Positions 8,681 through 17,162 of a stretch of DNA of 64,000 nt are shown one piece after another (the stretch's first letter is position 1; every line of letters begins with the position of its first letter). Both the position numbers and the translations under genes were made by a program. This DNA comes from JAHEEL01 sp963715255 (GTDB lineage: Bacteria > Actinomycetota > Acidimicrobiia > Spongiisociales > UBA5794). The stretch spans positions 1 through 64,000 of the forward strand of contig CAVQRN010000008.1 of the NCBI GenBank assembly GCA_963715255.1, given 5' to 3'. Below the pieces are notes generated by a model. The model searched no databases, was not told where the DNA came from, and saw nothing but the letters and a program-made list of their open reading frames with translations.

Positions 8681-9016
8681 ATGAGCGACACGCCAACCTT
8701 TGAAGACTTCGAGGCACTCGGGCTTCGTGCCGGGACGATCGTGCGGGCCGAACTGAACGACGGCGCGCGAGAACCCGCTTACCGACTGTGGATCGACCTC
8801 GGAGACGAGGACCCGGTCCAGTCATCGGCGAAGCTGACCGATCGCTACACACCTGAGCAAGTCGTTGGTCGGCAGGTGGTCGTCGTCACCGGGTTCGCTC
8901 CGATGCGGGTAGGGGGGTTCCGCTCCGACGTGCTCGTCCTGGGTGTGCTCACTGACGGAGGGGTCGTGTTGCTGCGACCGGATGAGGAGGTTCCGCCCGG
9001 GGCGACTGTTGCGTAG
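8681..9016 (+). CDS. csaA: CsaA-like tRNA-binding-fold protein
   Basis: This 111-residue protein starts at ATG 8681. It is a single OB-fold of the tRNA-binding (EMAP/Trbp111) type: FEALGLRAGTIVRAE near the start, the IDLGDEDPVQSSAKLTD strand region, and VVTGFAPMRVGGFRSDVLVLGV near the end, all typical of CsaA. In Bacillus CsaA is a homodimeric chaperone-like protein that binds tRNA and unfolded or exported proteins. The length matches the family. It is divergent from the CDC48-like ATPase, and a link in protein quality control is inference. There is no ribosome binding site; a TAGCGT -10 six bases upstream suggests a leaderless mRNA. Confidence 0.85.
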   Translation: MSDTPTFEDFEALGLRAGTIVRAELNDGAREPAYRLWIDLGDEDPVQSSAKLTDRYTPEQVVGRQVVVVTGFAPMRVGGFRSDVLVLGVLTDGGVVLLRPDEEVPPGATVA

Positions 9017-9133
9017 GCGGCGTTCGCGTCGGCTATGCGTAGGTCGGCGGACCACATCGTCGCGGTTCTGGCTCCCAGAGCCCCCCTGCTCCGCTCGCGC
9101 TCCGTGTCCCTAGGGCAAAAGAAGGTTCAACTT

Positions 9134-10750
9134 CTAGTTGAGGGTTGGGACCGGGTTGATCGGGAGGGCCAAGGGTCCCGTGCTCTGCACGATGCGGACG
9201 CCGTCGCGGATCAGCCAGCGCCAGATCAGATGGACCTCTTCTGCGGTGGCCACCGACTCAGGAACCTGGGGGATTGACTCGACTGGATCCTCCATGGCGA
9301 CGAGAGGGAGTGACGACCCTGCATTCCAGGATGCGACGAGGTGACCGTGTCTCACGACGATTCCGTCGCCGTTCCCGTCCTCGGCCCAGAGGGTGCCGGC
9401 TTCCATCAGCGTGTGCCACGACCGGCGGTGCTCGATGGCTCGGCCAAGCGATTGATGTCGGTCCCGCACCTCGGCTGCGTCTTCGTAGCGTTTCTCTTCG
9501 GCGAGACGCGCCATGCGGTCGCGGAGTGCGTCGAGCAGCAACGCCGGAGTCCCAGTCATGCCGACGGCCACCCGGTCGGCGACCTCGCAGTACTCGTCAT
9601 CGTCGAGAGAACCGTCGCATGGGCAGAGCGCCTTGCCGAGTTGAGCGAACGAACAGGCAGCGGTTCGCTTCGTTCCGGTCCCGTTGCAGCGCCGGATGGG
9701 GGCCGCGTCCCAAATGGCATGCACGACCGTTTCGGCGGCCTGTCGGGAGCGGAACGGGCCAAGGTAGGGCGCTCCGTCGTCCCGCACCACTCGGACCATC
9801 GACAGGCGGGGGAAGCGCTCGTCGGTCAGCTTCACCCAATGCTGGCTCCGTGGCGGTCGGGACTTTCGGTTGTAGCGGGGACGATGCTCGCCGATGAGGC
9901 GCAGCTCGGTCACCTCGGCTTCGATCTCCGTCTCGCACACCCGCCAGTCGACGCGTACGAGGTCGCGAAGCATCTGTGCGACCGACTTGCGATCGTCACC
10001 GTAGAAGTATGAGCGGACCCGGGTCCGTAGGTTCTTCGCCTTCCCCACGTAGATCACGGTGCCGTTCCGATCAACGAAGAAGTAGACCCCGGGCTTGCGG
10101 GGGAGTTTCTCGGTGAGGGAGATCTTGCCGTAGTGGGCGGACCCGCGGGCGGTTGGGAGCGTCAGGAGATCGTCGAGGTGAGTGACACCGAGGGCACCCG
10201 CTCTTTCGAGCAGCGACCAAAAGACATGCGCCGTCGCCTTGGCATCATCCAGCGCCCGGTGTGTGGGTGGTGATGGAGCCTGGAAGTGGGCGGCGAGGGA
10301 CGAGAGCTTCAGGTTCCGGACCTCCGACCGGACGAGACGCCGACTCAGACCAAGCGTGTCGATGGTTCGGTTGGGGAGCGTGCCGTATCCGAGTCGCACG
10401 GCAGCGGCGTTGAGGAATGACATGTCGAATCGGACGTTGTGGCCGACGATGACGGCGTCGCCGATGAACTCGAGGAACGAGGGGAGTGCCTCGCCGATGT
10501 CCGGTGCTTCGATCACCATCGCTTGGGTGATACCGGTGAGCACCGTGATGAACGGCGGGATCTCACTGCCCGGGTTGACGAGCGTCTGGAACGTCCCGGC
10601 CGGGTCGCCTCCGAGGAACTTGACGGCGCCGATCTCGGTGATCTCGCAGTCGATGGCGGTTGCACCCGTCGTCTCCAGGTCGAGCACACAGAACGGGACC
10701 TCGTGGAGGGGCGCCCCCATGTCCTCGAACGTTCGTTGACCGGCCAGCAT
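9134..10750 (-). CDS. DnaQ-type exonuclease fused to UvrC-like GIY-YIG nuclease
   Basis: This 538-residue protein starts at ATG 10750, chosen for GGAGGTGGCG directly before it. Residues ~20-185 are a DEDDh 3'-5' exonuclease: DLETTG (Asp24, Glu26), HNVRFD, and HRALDDAKATAHVFW with the catalytic His and Asp. Residues ~215-310 are a GIY-YIG domain (PGVYFFVDRNGTVIYVGKAKNLRTRV), followed by a UvrC-like middle region and a UVR-type motif (AEEKRYEDAAEVRDRH). The RNase H-like and HhH half of true UvrC is absent. The fusion is known in actinobacteria such as mycobacteria, and a role in DNA repair is likely. Its promoter carries a perfect LexA box, so it should be SOS-induced. Confidence 0.88.
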   Translation of the reverse strand: MLAGQRTFEDMGAPLHEVPFCVLDLETTGATAIDCEITEIGAVKFLGGDPAGTFQTLVNPGSEIPPFITVLTGITQAMVIEAPDIGEALPSFLEFIGDAVIVGHNVRFDMSFLNAAAVRLGYGTLPNRTIDTLGLSRRLVRSEVRNLKLSSLAAHFQAPSPPTHRALDDAKATAHVFWSLLERAGALGVTHLDDLLTLPTARGSAHYGKISLTEKLPRKPGVYFFVDRNGTVIYVGKAKNLRTRVRSYFYGDDRKSVAQMLRDLVRVDWRVCETEIEAEVTELRLIGEHRPRYNRKSRPPRSQHWVKLTDERFPRLSMVRVVRDDGAPYLGPFRSRQAAETVVHAIWDAAPIRRCNGTGTKRTAACSFAQLGKALCPCDGSLDDDEYCEVADRVAVGMTGTPALLLDALRDRMARLAEEKRYEDAAEVRDRHQSLGRAIEHRRSWHTLMEAGTLWAEDGNGDGIVVRHGHLVASWNAGSSLPLVAMEDPVESIPQVPESVATAEEVHLIWRWLIRDGVRIVQSTGPLALPINPVPTLN

Positions 10751-10768
10751 CGCCACCTCCGCTCGACG

Positions 10769-10797
10769 ACGGTACATCGAACGGGTGTTCGATTCAA
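10769..10797 (-). promoter_or_regulatory. SOS promoter with LexA box (DnaQ-UvrC-like gene)
   Basis: On the minus strand, -35 TTGAAT (10797-10792) and -10 TACCGT (10774-10769) are exactly 17 nt apart. The spacer contains the palindrome TCGAACACCCGTTCGA (10777-10792), which fits the actinobacterial/Bacillus-type LexA operator TCGAAC-N4-GTTCGA in every fixed position. LexA bound here would cover both promoter elements. The site also lies about 50 nt upstream of the divergent gene at 10844, which it might affect. Confidence 0.85.
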
Positions 10798-10843
10798 GTC
10801 GGGGCGACTTGCGAAGGCGCCGCAGAGGCTTGAAACTCGCCTC

Positions 10844-11356
10844 ATGCGATTCGAAGGACGCGTGTACTACGACTTCTCTCCACAGGTGTGGCGCTTCTAC
10901 CGATTCCTCGCCGCGGTCGGGAAGAAGGGTGCCGACCTGCGCCTTGATTGGCGATCGTTCCTCGCAGATGACGATCCTCAGAGCGCAGCCGGGTTGGCGT
11001 TGGTCGAATCGGTGAGGCGTGACCATCCCGATCGGCACGGGGCCTTCCTCCAGGCACTGCTTGCGTTGCGGCATCTCGAAGACGCCGACCTCACCGACCC
11101 GCGCACCGCAGCTGCCGCGGCCGAAGCCGCAGGTCTCGCCGACGTGATCGAGCCACGTCCAGATGCGGTCACTGCATCGACTGAGGAAGGGCGGGCATTG
11201 GGCGTGACCGGTACCCCGACAATCCACCGCCACGGACCAGTTCTCAGGGTTGAAGTGAACCCGGCGGCCTATGAGGGGGATCTGCTCGAACGGTTGAGCA
11301 GAATCGATGCGGTGTTGGAAGACGACGGGATTTGGGTGTTGGAGAAGCCGGGATGA
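10844..11356 (+). CDS. DsbA-fold protein without CXXC motif
   Basis: This 170-residue protein starts at ATG 10844. It resembles the DsbA/FrnE-type thioredoxin superfamily with a helical insertion: VYYDFSPQVWRFYRFL at the start, an Ala-rich helical middle, EGRALGVTGTPTI before the cis-Pro strand, then a terminal helix. The usual CPWC/CxxC pair at the end of the first strand is missing, as in several actinobacterial DsbA-family proteins related to mycothiol-dependent nitroreductase. The substrate is unknown. It is divergent from the LexA-controlled DnaQ-UvrC-like gene and shares its upstream region. No clear ribosome binding site was seen. Confidence 0.65.
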   Translation: MRFEGRVYYDFSPQVWRFYRFLAAVGKKGADLRLDWRSFLADDDPQSAAGLALVESVRRDHPDRHGAFLQALLALRHLEDADLTDPRTAAAAAEAAGLADVIEPRPDAVTASTEEGRALGVTGTPTIHRHGPVLRVEVNPAAYEGDLLERLSRIDAVLEDDGIWVLEKPG

Positions 11357-11448
11357 ATCGTGGGGCAGCCGGGCAGCGGAGTAGTTGAGAGAAACTTCCG
11401 GCCCATTTGCGACGGAGACAGGTTTCTTGTCACTCTCCCGATATAGAG

Positions 11449-11464
11449 TCGAACACATGTTCGA
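11449..11464 (+). promoter_or_regulatory. LexA (SOS) box overlapping the DUF222-HNH start codon
   Basis: TCGAACACATGTTCGA is a perfect match to TCGAAC-N4-GTTCGA. The ATG of the downstream gene (11457) is inside the palindrome. A plausible -10, TATAGA, ends at 11447, so the operator would cover the transcription start and block the promoter. LexA boxes before DUF222 (13E12-type) genes are known in Mycobacterium tuberculosis. Confidence 0.85.
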
Positions 11465-12725
11465 TAGCATGAGGATTCAAGAGATCGAAGCGAACTCGAT
11501 CCCGGCCGATCTGGACACGATGTCTCCGGGTCCCGTGCTGGCCGGGTTCCTGGCATCGATTGATGTCGACAAGGTGTCGGGGTTTGACCGGGTGGTCGTG
11601 TTGCGGGCGCATCAGCGCATGGCGTCTCACTATTCGGCTCGGGCATATCGGGACATGGCTGCGGTAGTTGATGCGATGTCCGAGTTCGAGGACCAGCCGG
11701 CCATGGCAGCCGAATCCGGGGCGGCTGAGATCCGGGCGGCGCTGCACCTGACCCGGCGTGCCGCCGACACTGAGCTTGCTTTCGCCCTCGACCTTCGGGA
11801 CCGGTTTCCTCGCCTTGCCGACATGCTCGAGGGTGGCGAGATCGATGTGCGGCGCGCAAGGACGATCGAACGCTGCACGGTGCATCTCACCGACGAGGCG
11901 GCCCGTAACGTCGTAGACCGCCTCGCCGACGTGGCGGCTGGGTTGACGACCGGGGAGTTGGCCGCCCGGGTCCGCAGGTTGTGTATCGAGGCGAATCCCG
12001 ACGAGGCCGACGCCCGCTATGTCTGGAGTGTCGCGGACCGTCGGGTTGTGATGGAAGCCACCGAATCGGGGACGGCGAACCTCCTCGGCTTCGATCTGCC
12101 CCCACATCGGGTCGCTGCACTCACTCGGCGTATCAATATCATCGCTCGCAGTCTCAGAGGAGGCGGTGAGACCCGGACGATGGACCAACTCCGCGCCGAC
12201 GTGTACCTCGACCTGCTCGATGGCAACAATCGACGAACCTCAAACGGCGCCGGTGTGGTTGATATTCGCGTCGACCTCGACACCCTTGCCGCCCTCACCA
12301 ACCATCCCGGCGAACTCGCCGGATACGGCCCTGTCATCTCGGACATCGCGAGACAAGCCGCCGAAAACCAACAACGATGCGAGTGGCGCTACACGGTGAT
12401 CGACACGCAGACCGGCCAATCCGTCCACACCGGCACCACACGGCGCCGACCAACTCTGTCACAACGCCGAACTGTCGAAGCTCGCCAGCCGACGTGTATC
12501 TTCCCGGGCTGTCGCATGCCCGCAACCCAGTGCGATCTCGACCACCGGATCCCGTGGTCTCGAGGCGGACCGACAACCGTCGATCACCTCGCACCCCTCT
12601 GCCGCCACGACCACATCACCATCAGACACAAAGCAGGATGGACCTACCGGCGACTATCCAACGGCGACTACCAGTGGACCAGCAGACTCGGCCATACCTT
12701 CACCACCACCCGCGCACCACCATGA
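11457..12725 (+). CDS. DUF222 domain protein with C-terminal HNH endonuclease (13E12 type)
   Basis: This protein has 422 residues from ATG 11457 (an alternative is ATG 11469). The first ~300 residues are the helical DUF222 domain (SARAYRDMAAVVDAMSEF..., LADMLEGGEIDVRRARTIERCT). The C-terminus carries an HNH module with paired zinc ligands: CIFPGC, CDLDHRIPWSRGG, LCRHDHITIRHKAGW. The family is expanded in actinobacteria, with nuclease activity presumed and physiological role unknown. It is single copy in this window. The LexA box across its start predicts SOS induction. It is convergent with the methyltransferase gene at 12839, with a heptamer repeat array between them. Confidence 0.85.
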   Translation: MFDSMRIQEIEANSIPADLDTMSPGPVLAGFLASIDVDKVSGFDRVVVLRAHQRMASHYSARAYRDMAAVVDAMSEFEDQPAMAAESGAAEIRAALHLTRRAADTELAFALDLRDRFPRLADMLEGGEIDVRRARTIERCTVHLTDEAARNVVDRLADVAAGLTTGELAARVRRLCIEANPDEADARYVWSVADRRVVMEATESGTANLLGFDLPPHRVAALTRRINIIARSLRGGGETRTMDQLRADVYLDLLDGNNRRTSNGAGVVDIRVDLDTLAALTNHPGELAGYGPVISDIARQAAENQQRCEWRYTVIDTQTGQSVHTGTTRRRPTLSQRRTVEARQPTCIFPGCRMPATQCDLDHRIPWSRGGPTTVDHLAPLCRHDHITIRHKAGWTYRRLSNGDYQWTSRLGHTFTTTRAPP

Positions 12726-12777
12726 TCCCGCCGACCGACGCCCGCCCGTAGACACGAAACCGCGACCAGAACCACCC

Positions 12778-12826
12778 CTTGTGACTTGTGGCTTGTGGCG
12801 TGTCGCTTGTCGCCTGTTGCCTGTAG
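12778..12826. repeat. Heptamer tandem array (CTTGTGG type), 7 units
   Basis: Seven uninterrupted 7-nt units (CTTGTGA, CTTGTGG twice, CGTGTCG, CTTGTCG, CCTGTTG, CCTGTAG) fill the gap between two convergent genes. Units drift in sequence while the 7-nt phase is kept. Similar arrays with other unit sequences occur at 15893 and 21873. Confidence 0.75.
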
Positions 12827-12838
12827 CAACCCGCCGCT

Positions 12839-13624
12839 TCATCTCTGAGCGCGGTGCTGCCTTGCAGCTTCATAAAGGAGGACTGCAGCCGATACCGAGG
12901 CGTTGAGGGAGTCGGCGTCTCCTGCCATGGGGACACGGACCGGCGTTCCTGCTTCTCTCCATGCATCTGAGACCCCGGCATGTTCGGAGCCGATCACGAT
13001 GGAGACGGGGCCGGAGAGATCGGCGTCCCAATAGTCCGACTCCGCGTCCGGAGTGGCGATCACGATCGCTCCGTGCTCGCGGGTCCAGGTGATAGCGGCG
13101 CCGGTATCGGTGACGGCGAAAGGGACCGAGAACAGCGCACCTTGTGAGGCGCGTACGACATTCGGGTTGAATGGGTCGACCGTGGCGTCGGCGATGAGGA
13201 GGGCGGCGCCGGTGGCGTCTGCCGTCCGGAACATAGCACCGAGGTTTCCGGGCTTCTCGATGGCCTCGGCAACCAGGACCAGGTCTCGATCGAGATTCTC
13301 GGCGGTGGTGATCCATGTCAGTGCGACGGCGATGATGCCATCGGGGTTCTGACGCATCGAGAGCTTGTCGAATGCGACGGCCGAGACGGTGGTGAGACGG
13401 ACGCCGGACCCTGCGATGCCATCGGCGAGAGATACGGTCGCCCGCGGCGCGTAGTCGGGGCAAAGGAAGATCTCGTCGATCGACGCTCCCGCTTGGACGG
13501 CTCGTTCGGCCTCCCTCGTGCCTTCGATGAGGAAGCGGCCGGTCGCGTCGCGATGGCGCCGCTTCTTCAGCCGGGCGGTCTCGATGATCCTCCGGTTCGC
13601 CGGGCTCTCGATGTCGCCGCTCAC
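12839..13624 (-). CDS. TrmH/SpoU-family RNA 2'-O-methyltransferase
   Basis: This 261-residue protein starts at GTG 13624, which overlaps the upstream stop (GTGA) and follows GGAGG. The N-terminal ~90 residues form the substrate-binding domain typical of SpoU enzymes (ARLKKRRHRDATGRFLIEG). The C-terminal SPOUT knot shows all three motifs: EKPGNLGAMFRTADA (motif 1), IVIGSEHAGVS (motif 2) and VPMAGDADSLNASVSAAVLLYEA (motif 3). It uses S-adenosylmethionine to methylate a ribose, most likely in rRNA, with the exact position unknown. The overlap with the TPM-domain gene indicates co-translation. Confidence 0.88.
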   Translation of the reverse strand: MSGDIESPANRRIIETARLKKRRHRDATGRFLIEGTREAERAVQAGASIDEIFLCPDYAPRATVSLADGIAGSGVRLTTVSAVAFDKLSMRQNPDGIIAVALTWITTAENLDRDLVLVAEAIEKPGNLGAMFRTADATGAALLIADATVDPFNPNVVRASQGALFSVPFAVTDTGAAITWTREHGAIVIATPDAESDYWDADLSGPVSIVIGSEHAGVSDAWREAGTPVRVPMAGDADSLNASVSAAVLLYEAARQHRAQR

Positions 13625-15870
13625 CAGCCTCCGCCCCCTCCCGACGAGAAGCCGCCTCCGCCGCTGAACCCTCCGAAGCTGCCGCCGCTCCACGTTGACC
13701 CGCCCCACGATGATCCGCCACTCGAGCCGAATCCGCCGCCCCCGCCCCACCACGATCCCCGGTCTTTCGACCACGAGGCATCGCCGTAGACGGGTTCCCA
13801 CCCGTAGGAGCCCGAGACGCCGCGGGTGATCACCCAGTGGTGGTAGAAGAAGGTGAACGGGTCGAAGGATCCGACGCCGTCGGGAATCGGGGATTCGCTC
13901 CACGTGTCGGTCTGTCCGCTGGTACCCGCATGGGCGAGTTCTGGAGCGAACCGGTCGGCGTCGTCGATGCTGCTGTCGGCAAGCGCACGTCGCTGGGCGG
14001 CATAGGCGACGGCGAACTCGCGGGGCCCCCGCGGATCGGAGGCGCCAAAGGCCGCGGCGACGTCCGCATACGAGCCAACGAGACCGAGGTGGTGCAGCGC
14101 TTCGCGGGCCTGGAGCCATCGGCGCATCGCCTGGGCCGGTTCGAGCGACATGGCCAAGACGCCTGCGATCGTCCGCGCCGAATCGCTTGAGGTGTAGGCA
14201 GCGAGTTCATCCCGAAGGTGCTCGTACACCTCCGGCCCGTCGTCGCGACGCTCGAGGAGTGCAGCCGTGATTGAAATCGGGAGACCGAGACGGTGCGTGA
14301 TCGCTCGCACACGATCGACGGCTCCGTCCGTCATGAGGCCTGCAAGAGCGAACTCGACTGCTTCCGCCGGGTCGAAGCCACGATCGCGGTGCCGCCGGTA
14401 TCCGTCGAGGAACTCTCGTGTGTTGCGCTCATTTCGGTTCATCAGAAGCAGCGCTGCGATCGCCGCAGGATCGAGACCATCGGCGGTGAGCCCCGCCGCC
14501 TCGGAGGCGAGGGACACACGGACGCTCTCGTACCGCTCGATCGCGTGATCAGTGTCGTTGTCGAGATCTGCAAGTGCGGCGGCCACCGCCGGACGAGCGG
14601 TTGACTCGGGAAGGAGTTCGTAGAGCCGCTCGAGACGATCGACCTTCACTTCAGCTTCGGCCGACGCCGCTCGATACTCTGCGACGGACTCGCTCAGCGG
14701 AGTGGTGCCGTCCAATGCCGGGGCAGCATCGGCTACGGCCAGTCCGAGCGGGGTGACCGAGACATCCCCGATCGGAGACGGGATGAGTTCTGCGACGAGT
14801 GCGTCGCCGGTTCGACGGCGGGCAGCGGCGACGCGGTGCGGCCGCAGCGATGCGATCAGTCGATTGAGGTTGCGTCGCTTCGATTCGAACTCAGCGTCGT
14901 CGTCGTGATCGACGGCGACGGCCTCGTCGGCGGCTTCCTGGACGGCGCTCTCGAGAATGGAACGCTCCTCGGAGGCTCGCAGATCGAGCGGCTCCCGGGT
15001 GTCGGCAACGAGACGTGCTCGGTCGACAACCTCGAGGAGACCGAGGCTCCACAAAGATCGCATCACGTCGGGATCCGTCGGGCGACCCGAAGCGACCCGC
15101 CAGAGTTCCGTGACGCCATCAGAGGTGGAGACGTCGTTGACGGCCGGCGTCGCCGCGGCATAGTCGGCATACCGGGGGAGGTCGGCTCCGGATGGCTCCA
15201 GATCGGCGAGATCGGCGTCGATGAGGCGTTCGCGCTCGCGTCGCTGTTCGTTCCTGCGTTTCCGCCGTCCACCGAAGACCAGCCGGACGAACGTGTAGAT
15301 GAAGAAGCCCACGATGCCGAAGAAGAAGATGGCTCCGATGGGGAGACCGCTCGAGCCAGCGTCCTCGGTGAGCGTGCCGGCAAGGGCCTGCTCGACCGAT
15401 CCGACGATCGCAAGGAGACCGCCCTCGAAATCGCCTGCAGAGAAGAAGCTCGTTGCCGACCCTGCGATGGCCTCCCCGGGGACGGTCAACCCTTCCTGGG
15501 TGACGATCTCGGTCCGTCGTTCGTCGAGCGAGACGAGGACCAGAATCCCGTTCTTCTCTACGGGATCACCGACGCCCCACGCGTTCGCGAGATCGGATGC
15601 GAAGTCTGCAGGGTTGGCGCCGCGGCTGTCCTGCACGACGACGATGGCAATGGGGTTCCCATAGTGCCCCACGATCCGCGAGATGGCGTCCTCGATGCGC
15701 TGCGGATCGTTGACGATGCCCGCCTCGTCGGTGAAATAGCCCTGACACACAACACCCTGATACTCCCCGCACTCGACCGTCTCACGCTGAGCGTCGGCCG
15801 GCGACACGGTCCCGACGACGGCGAGGAAGGCAAGAACGAAGAACAGGGCGCTCCGGAGCGTGATGGTCAT
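13621..15870 (-). CDS. TPM-domain membrane protein with Gly/Ser/Trp-rich tail
   Basis: This 749-residue protein starts at ATG 15870. A signal peptide (LRSALFFVLAFLAVVGTVSPADA) is followed by a TPM domain (about residues 45-165: FTDEAGIVNDPQRIEDAI... NGILVLVSLDERRTEIVTQEGL). A single membrane helix (GAIFFFGIVGFFIYTFVRLVFG) comes next, then a long cytoplasmic helical region of about 480 residues. The tail is strikingly low complexity (WWGGGGGFGSSGGSSWGG..., ending GGGGGW), as in many YgcG/TPM proteins. TPM domains occur in photosystem II repair and in bacterial membrane proteins of uncertain function. It is co-transcribed with the SpoU methyltransferase. Confidence 0.75.
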   Translation of the reverse strand: MTITLRSALFFVLAFLAVVGTVSPADAQRETVECGEYQGVVCQGYFTDEAGIVNDPQRIEDAISRIVGHYGNPIAIVVVQDSRGANPADFASDLANAWGVGDPVEKNGILVLVSLDERRTEIVTQEGLTVPGEAIAGSATSFFSAGDFEGGLLAIVGSVEQALAGTLTEDAGSSGLPIGAIFFFGIVGFFIYTFVRLVFGGRRKRRNEQRRERERLIDADLADLEPSGADLPRYADYAAATPAVNDVSTSDGVTELWRVASGRPTDPDVMRSLWSLGLLEVVDRARLVADTREPLDLRASEERSILESAVQEAADEAVAVDHDDDAEFESKRRNLNRLIASLRPHRVAAARRRTGDALVAELIPSPIGDVSVTPLGLAVADAAPALDGTTPLSESVAEYRAASAEAEVKVDRLERLYELLPESTARPAVAAALADLDNDTDHAIERYESVRVSLASEAAGLTADGLDPAAIAALLLMNRNERNTREFLDGYRRHRDRGFDPAEAVEFALAGLMTDGAVDRVRAITHRLGLPISITAALLERRDDGPEVYEHLRDELAAYTSSDSARTIAGVLAMSLEPAQAMRRWLQAREALHHLGLVGSYADVAAAFGASDPRGPREFAVAYAAQRRALADSSIDDADRFAPELAHAGTSGQTDTWSESPIPDGVGSFDPFTFFYHHWVITRGVSGSYGWEPVYGDASWSKDRGSWWGGGGGFGSSGGSSWGGSTWSGGSFGGFSGGGGFSSGGGGGW

Positions 15871-15892
15871 AGGTGCGATGATGGTCGTTCTG

Positions 15893-15962
15893 AGACACAA
15901 GACACAAGCTTCAAGCTCCAAGATGCCCACCTCGACCTGCGCTTGCAGCTCGAAGCTTGCAG
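15893..15962. repeat. Heptamer tandem array, 10 units in phase
   Basis: Ten consecutive 7-nt units run from AGACACA (twice) through AGCTTCA, AGCTCCA and AGATGCC to CTTGCAG, CTCGAAG, CTTGCAG. The array lies between the metK stop (15967) and the start of the downstream TPM-domain gene. The two ends of the array have unrelated unit sequences but keep the 7-nt register. Confidence 0.65.
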
Positions 15963-15966
15963 CTGA

Positions 15967-17122
15967 TCAGTACAGTTCGTACGCTCCTGCGATCAACCGA
16001 TCCCGGACGCCTTCCCAGTCTGCGAGTGATTCTTTGACGATCGCTTCGACGATGGCTTCGTCGGCAATGCCGGCAGTCTCCACGTGGACGACCTGAGGCT
16101 CCGTCACCGGGCGCCCGATCGAGGACAGCATGCGGATCGTTGTCTCGTGTGCGTCGGTTTCGTCCATCAGGCGTCGTGAGATGTCGTCAGCGAACGCGTG
16201 ATAGGTCTTGCCGACGTGGGCGGCAGGGTTCTTCCCCGCCGTCGCTTCGAGGCTCATCGGGCGATAGGGCGTGATCAAGCCTCCGTAGCGATTCCCCCGA
16301 CCGACCTGTCCGTCATCACCGGCTTCAGCCGAGGTCCCGGTCAGGGAGAGGTACTGGGAATCGAGGGTATCGGCCTGGTTGACTCGAACCGTCGTGCCGT
16401 TCCCGAAACCGTCCCGAACGAGGGCGAGTGCATCGATCCTGACCCGTTCGATGACCTCGTCGTATGCGGATCGGTTCGCGACCTTCCTGGCGAGCACCGG
16501 AGCCGCGATGGTGACGACGACCTCGCTTCCGTCACGTGCGCCCATGACTTTGATGTCGCGACCGATCGGAACGTCTGCCCGGTACGACGCCGAGTTGAGG
16601 TAGTGCTCGAGTCGGTACACGACGTCTTCGAGCGGGGAGAAGGGGAGCGAGACGGCCGCGAACGACGTGTCGTTCGACCTCGGTGCGGCCTCACGGTGTC
16701 CCCGGTTGACGACGTCGGCGAGATCGGCCGCAGCCTGAGTGAGCCACAGCTCGACCTCGAATGCGTCCTCCGTCGCATCAGGGAGCAGGGCGAGGAGACG
16801 CCTGCGCGTGTCCACGGTCAGAACGTCGACGTTGGGCTTCCATTCGGCGGGTGAAGTTCACCTTGCCGACGAGGACGAGTTTCGATCGTTTGGTGTGCTC
16901 GCCGCCGCCGAAGCCGACGTTCACGGAACCCGCGGCGAAGATCGCCTTGTCGACGTTGAAGTGCTGAACTCGTCCGGTTTGTTCGAGCGACGAGCGTGCC
17001 AGGTCGCGAGCGAGCTCCTCGGCGAGGTGGTCGCAGATCGTGTCCGGGTGGCCGATCCCTTTGCGCTCAACGAACTCAACGGGCGGGTCATAGGGCGAAC
17101 GATTAGTGACGGTGAGATTCAT
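15967..17122 (-). CDS. Archaeal-type S-adenosylmethionine synthetase (one frame break)
   Basis: This protein makes S-adenosylmethionine from methionine and ATP. It is the archaeal MAT family (AdoMet_Synthase, COG1812), not bacterial MetK: it has ERKGIGHPDTICD near the N-terminus, FNVDKAIFAAGSVNVGFGGG, GTSAEAGDDGQVGRGNRYGG and ITPYRPMSLEATAGKNPAAHVGKTYH. The start is ATG 17122 with AGGAG upstream. One extra G in GGG at 16849-16851 breaks the frame; removing it joins the halves as NFTAEWKPNVDVLTVDTRRRL and gives about 384 residues, close to the usual 400. This enzyme is essential where it is the only one, so a sequence error is the likely cause. It lies downstream of the nitroreductase gene. 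Confidence 0.85.
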
Positions 17123-17162
17123 GGGGCTCCTGAGTCGGCGCGCATCGTACCGGTTGCACTGG

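Noticed and set aside
10720..10810. tRNA-like T-loop (GTTCGATTC) near 10787
   Set aside because: No acceptor, anticodon or D-arm could be fitted, and the bases are explained by the LexA box and -35 element.
11457..12725. DUF222-HNH gene as a homing endonuclease or prophage part
   Set aside because: No intron, intein, integrase or phage gene is near, and the LexA box links it to the host SOS response.
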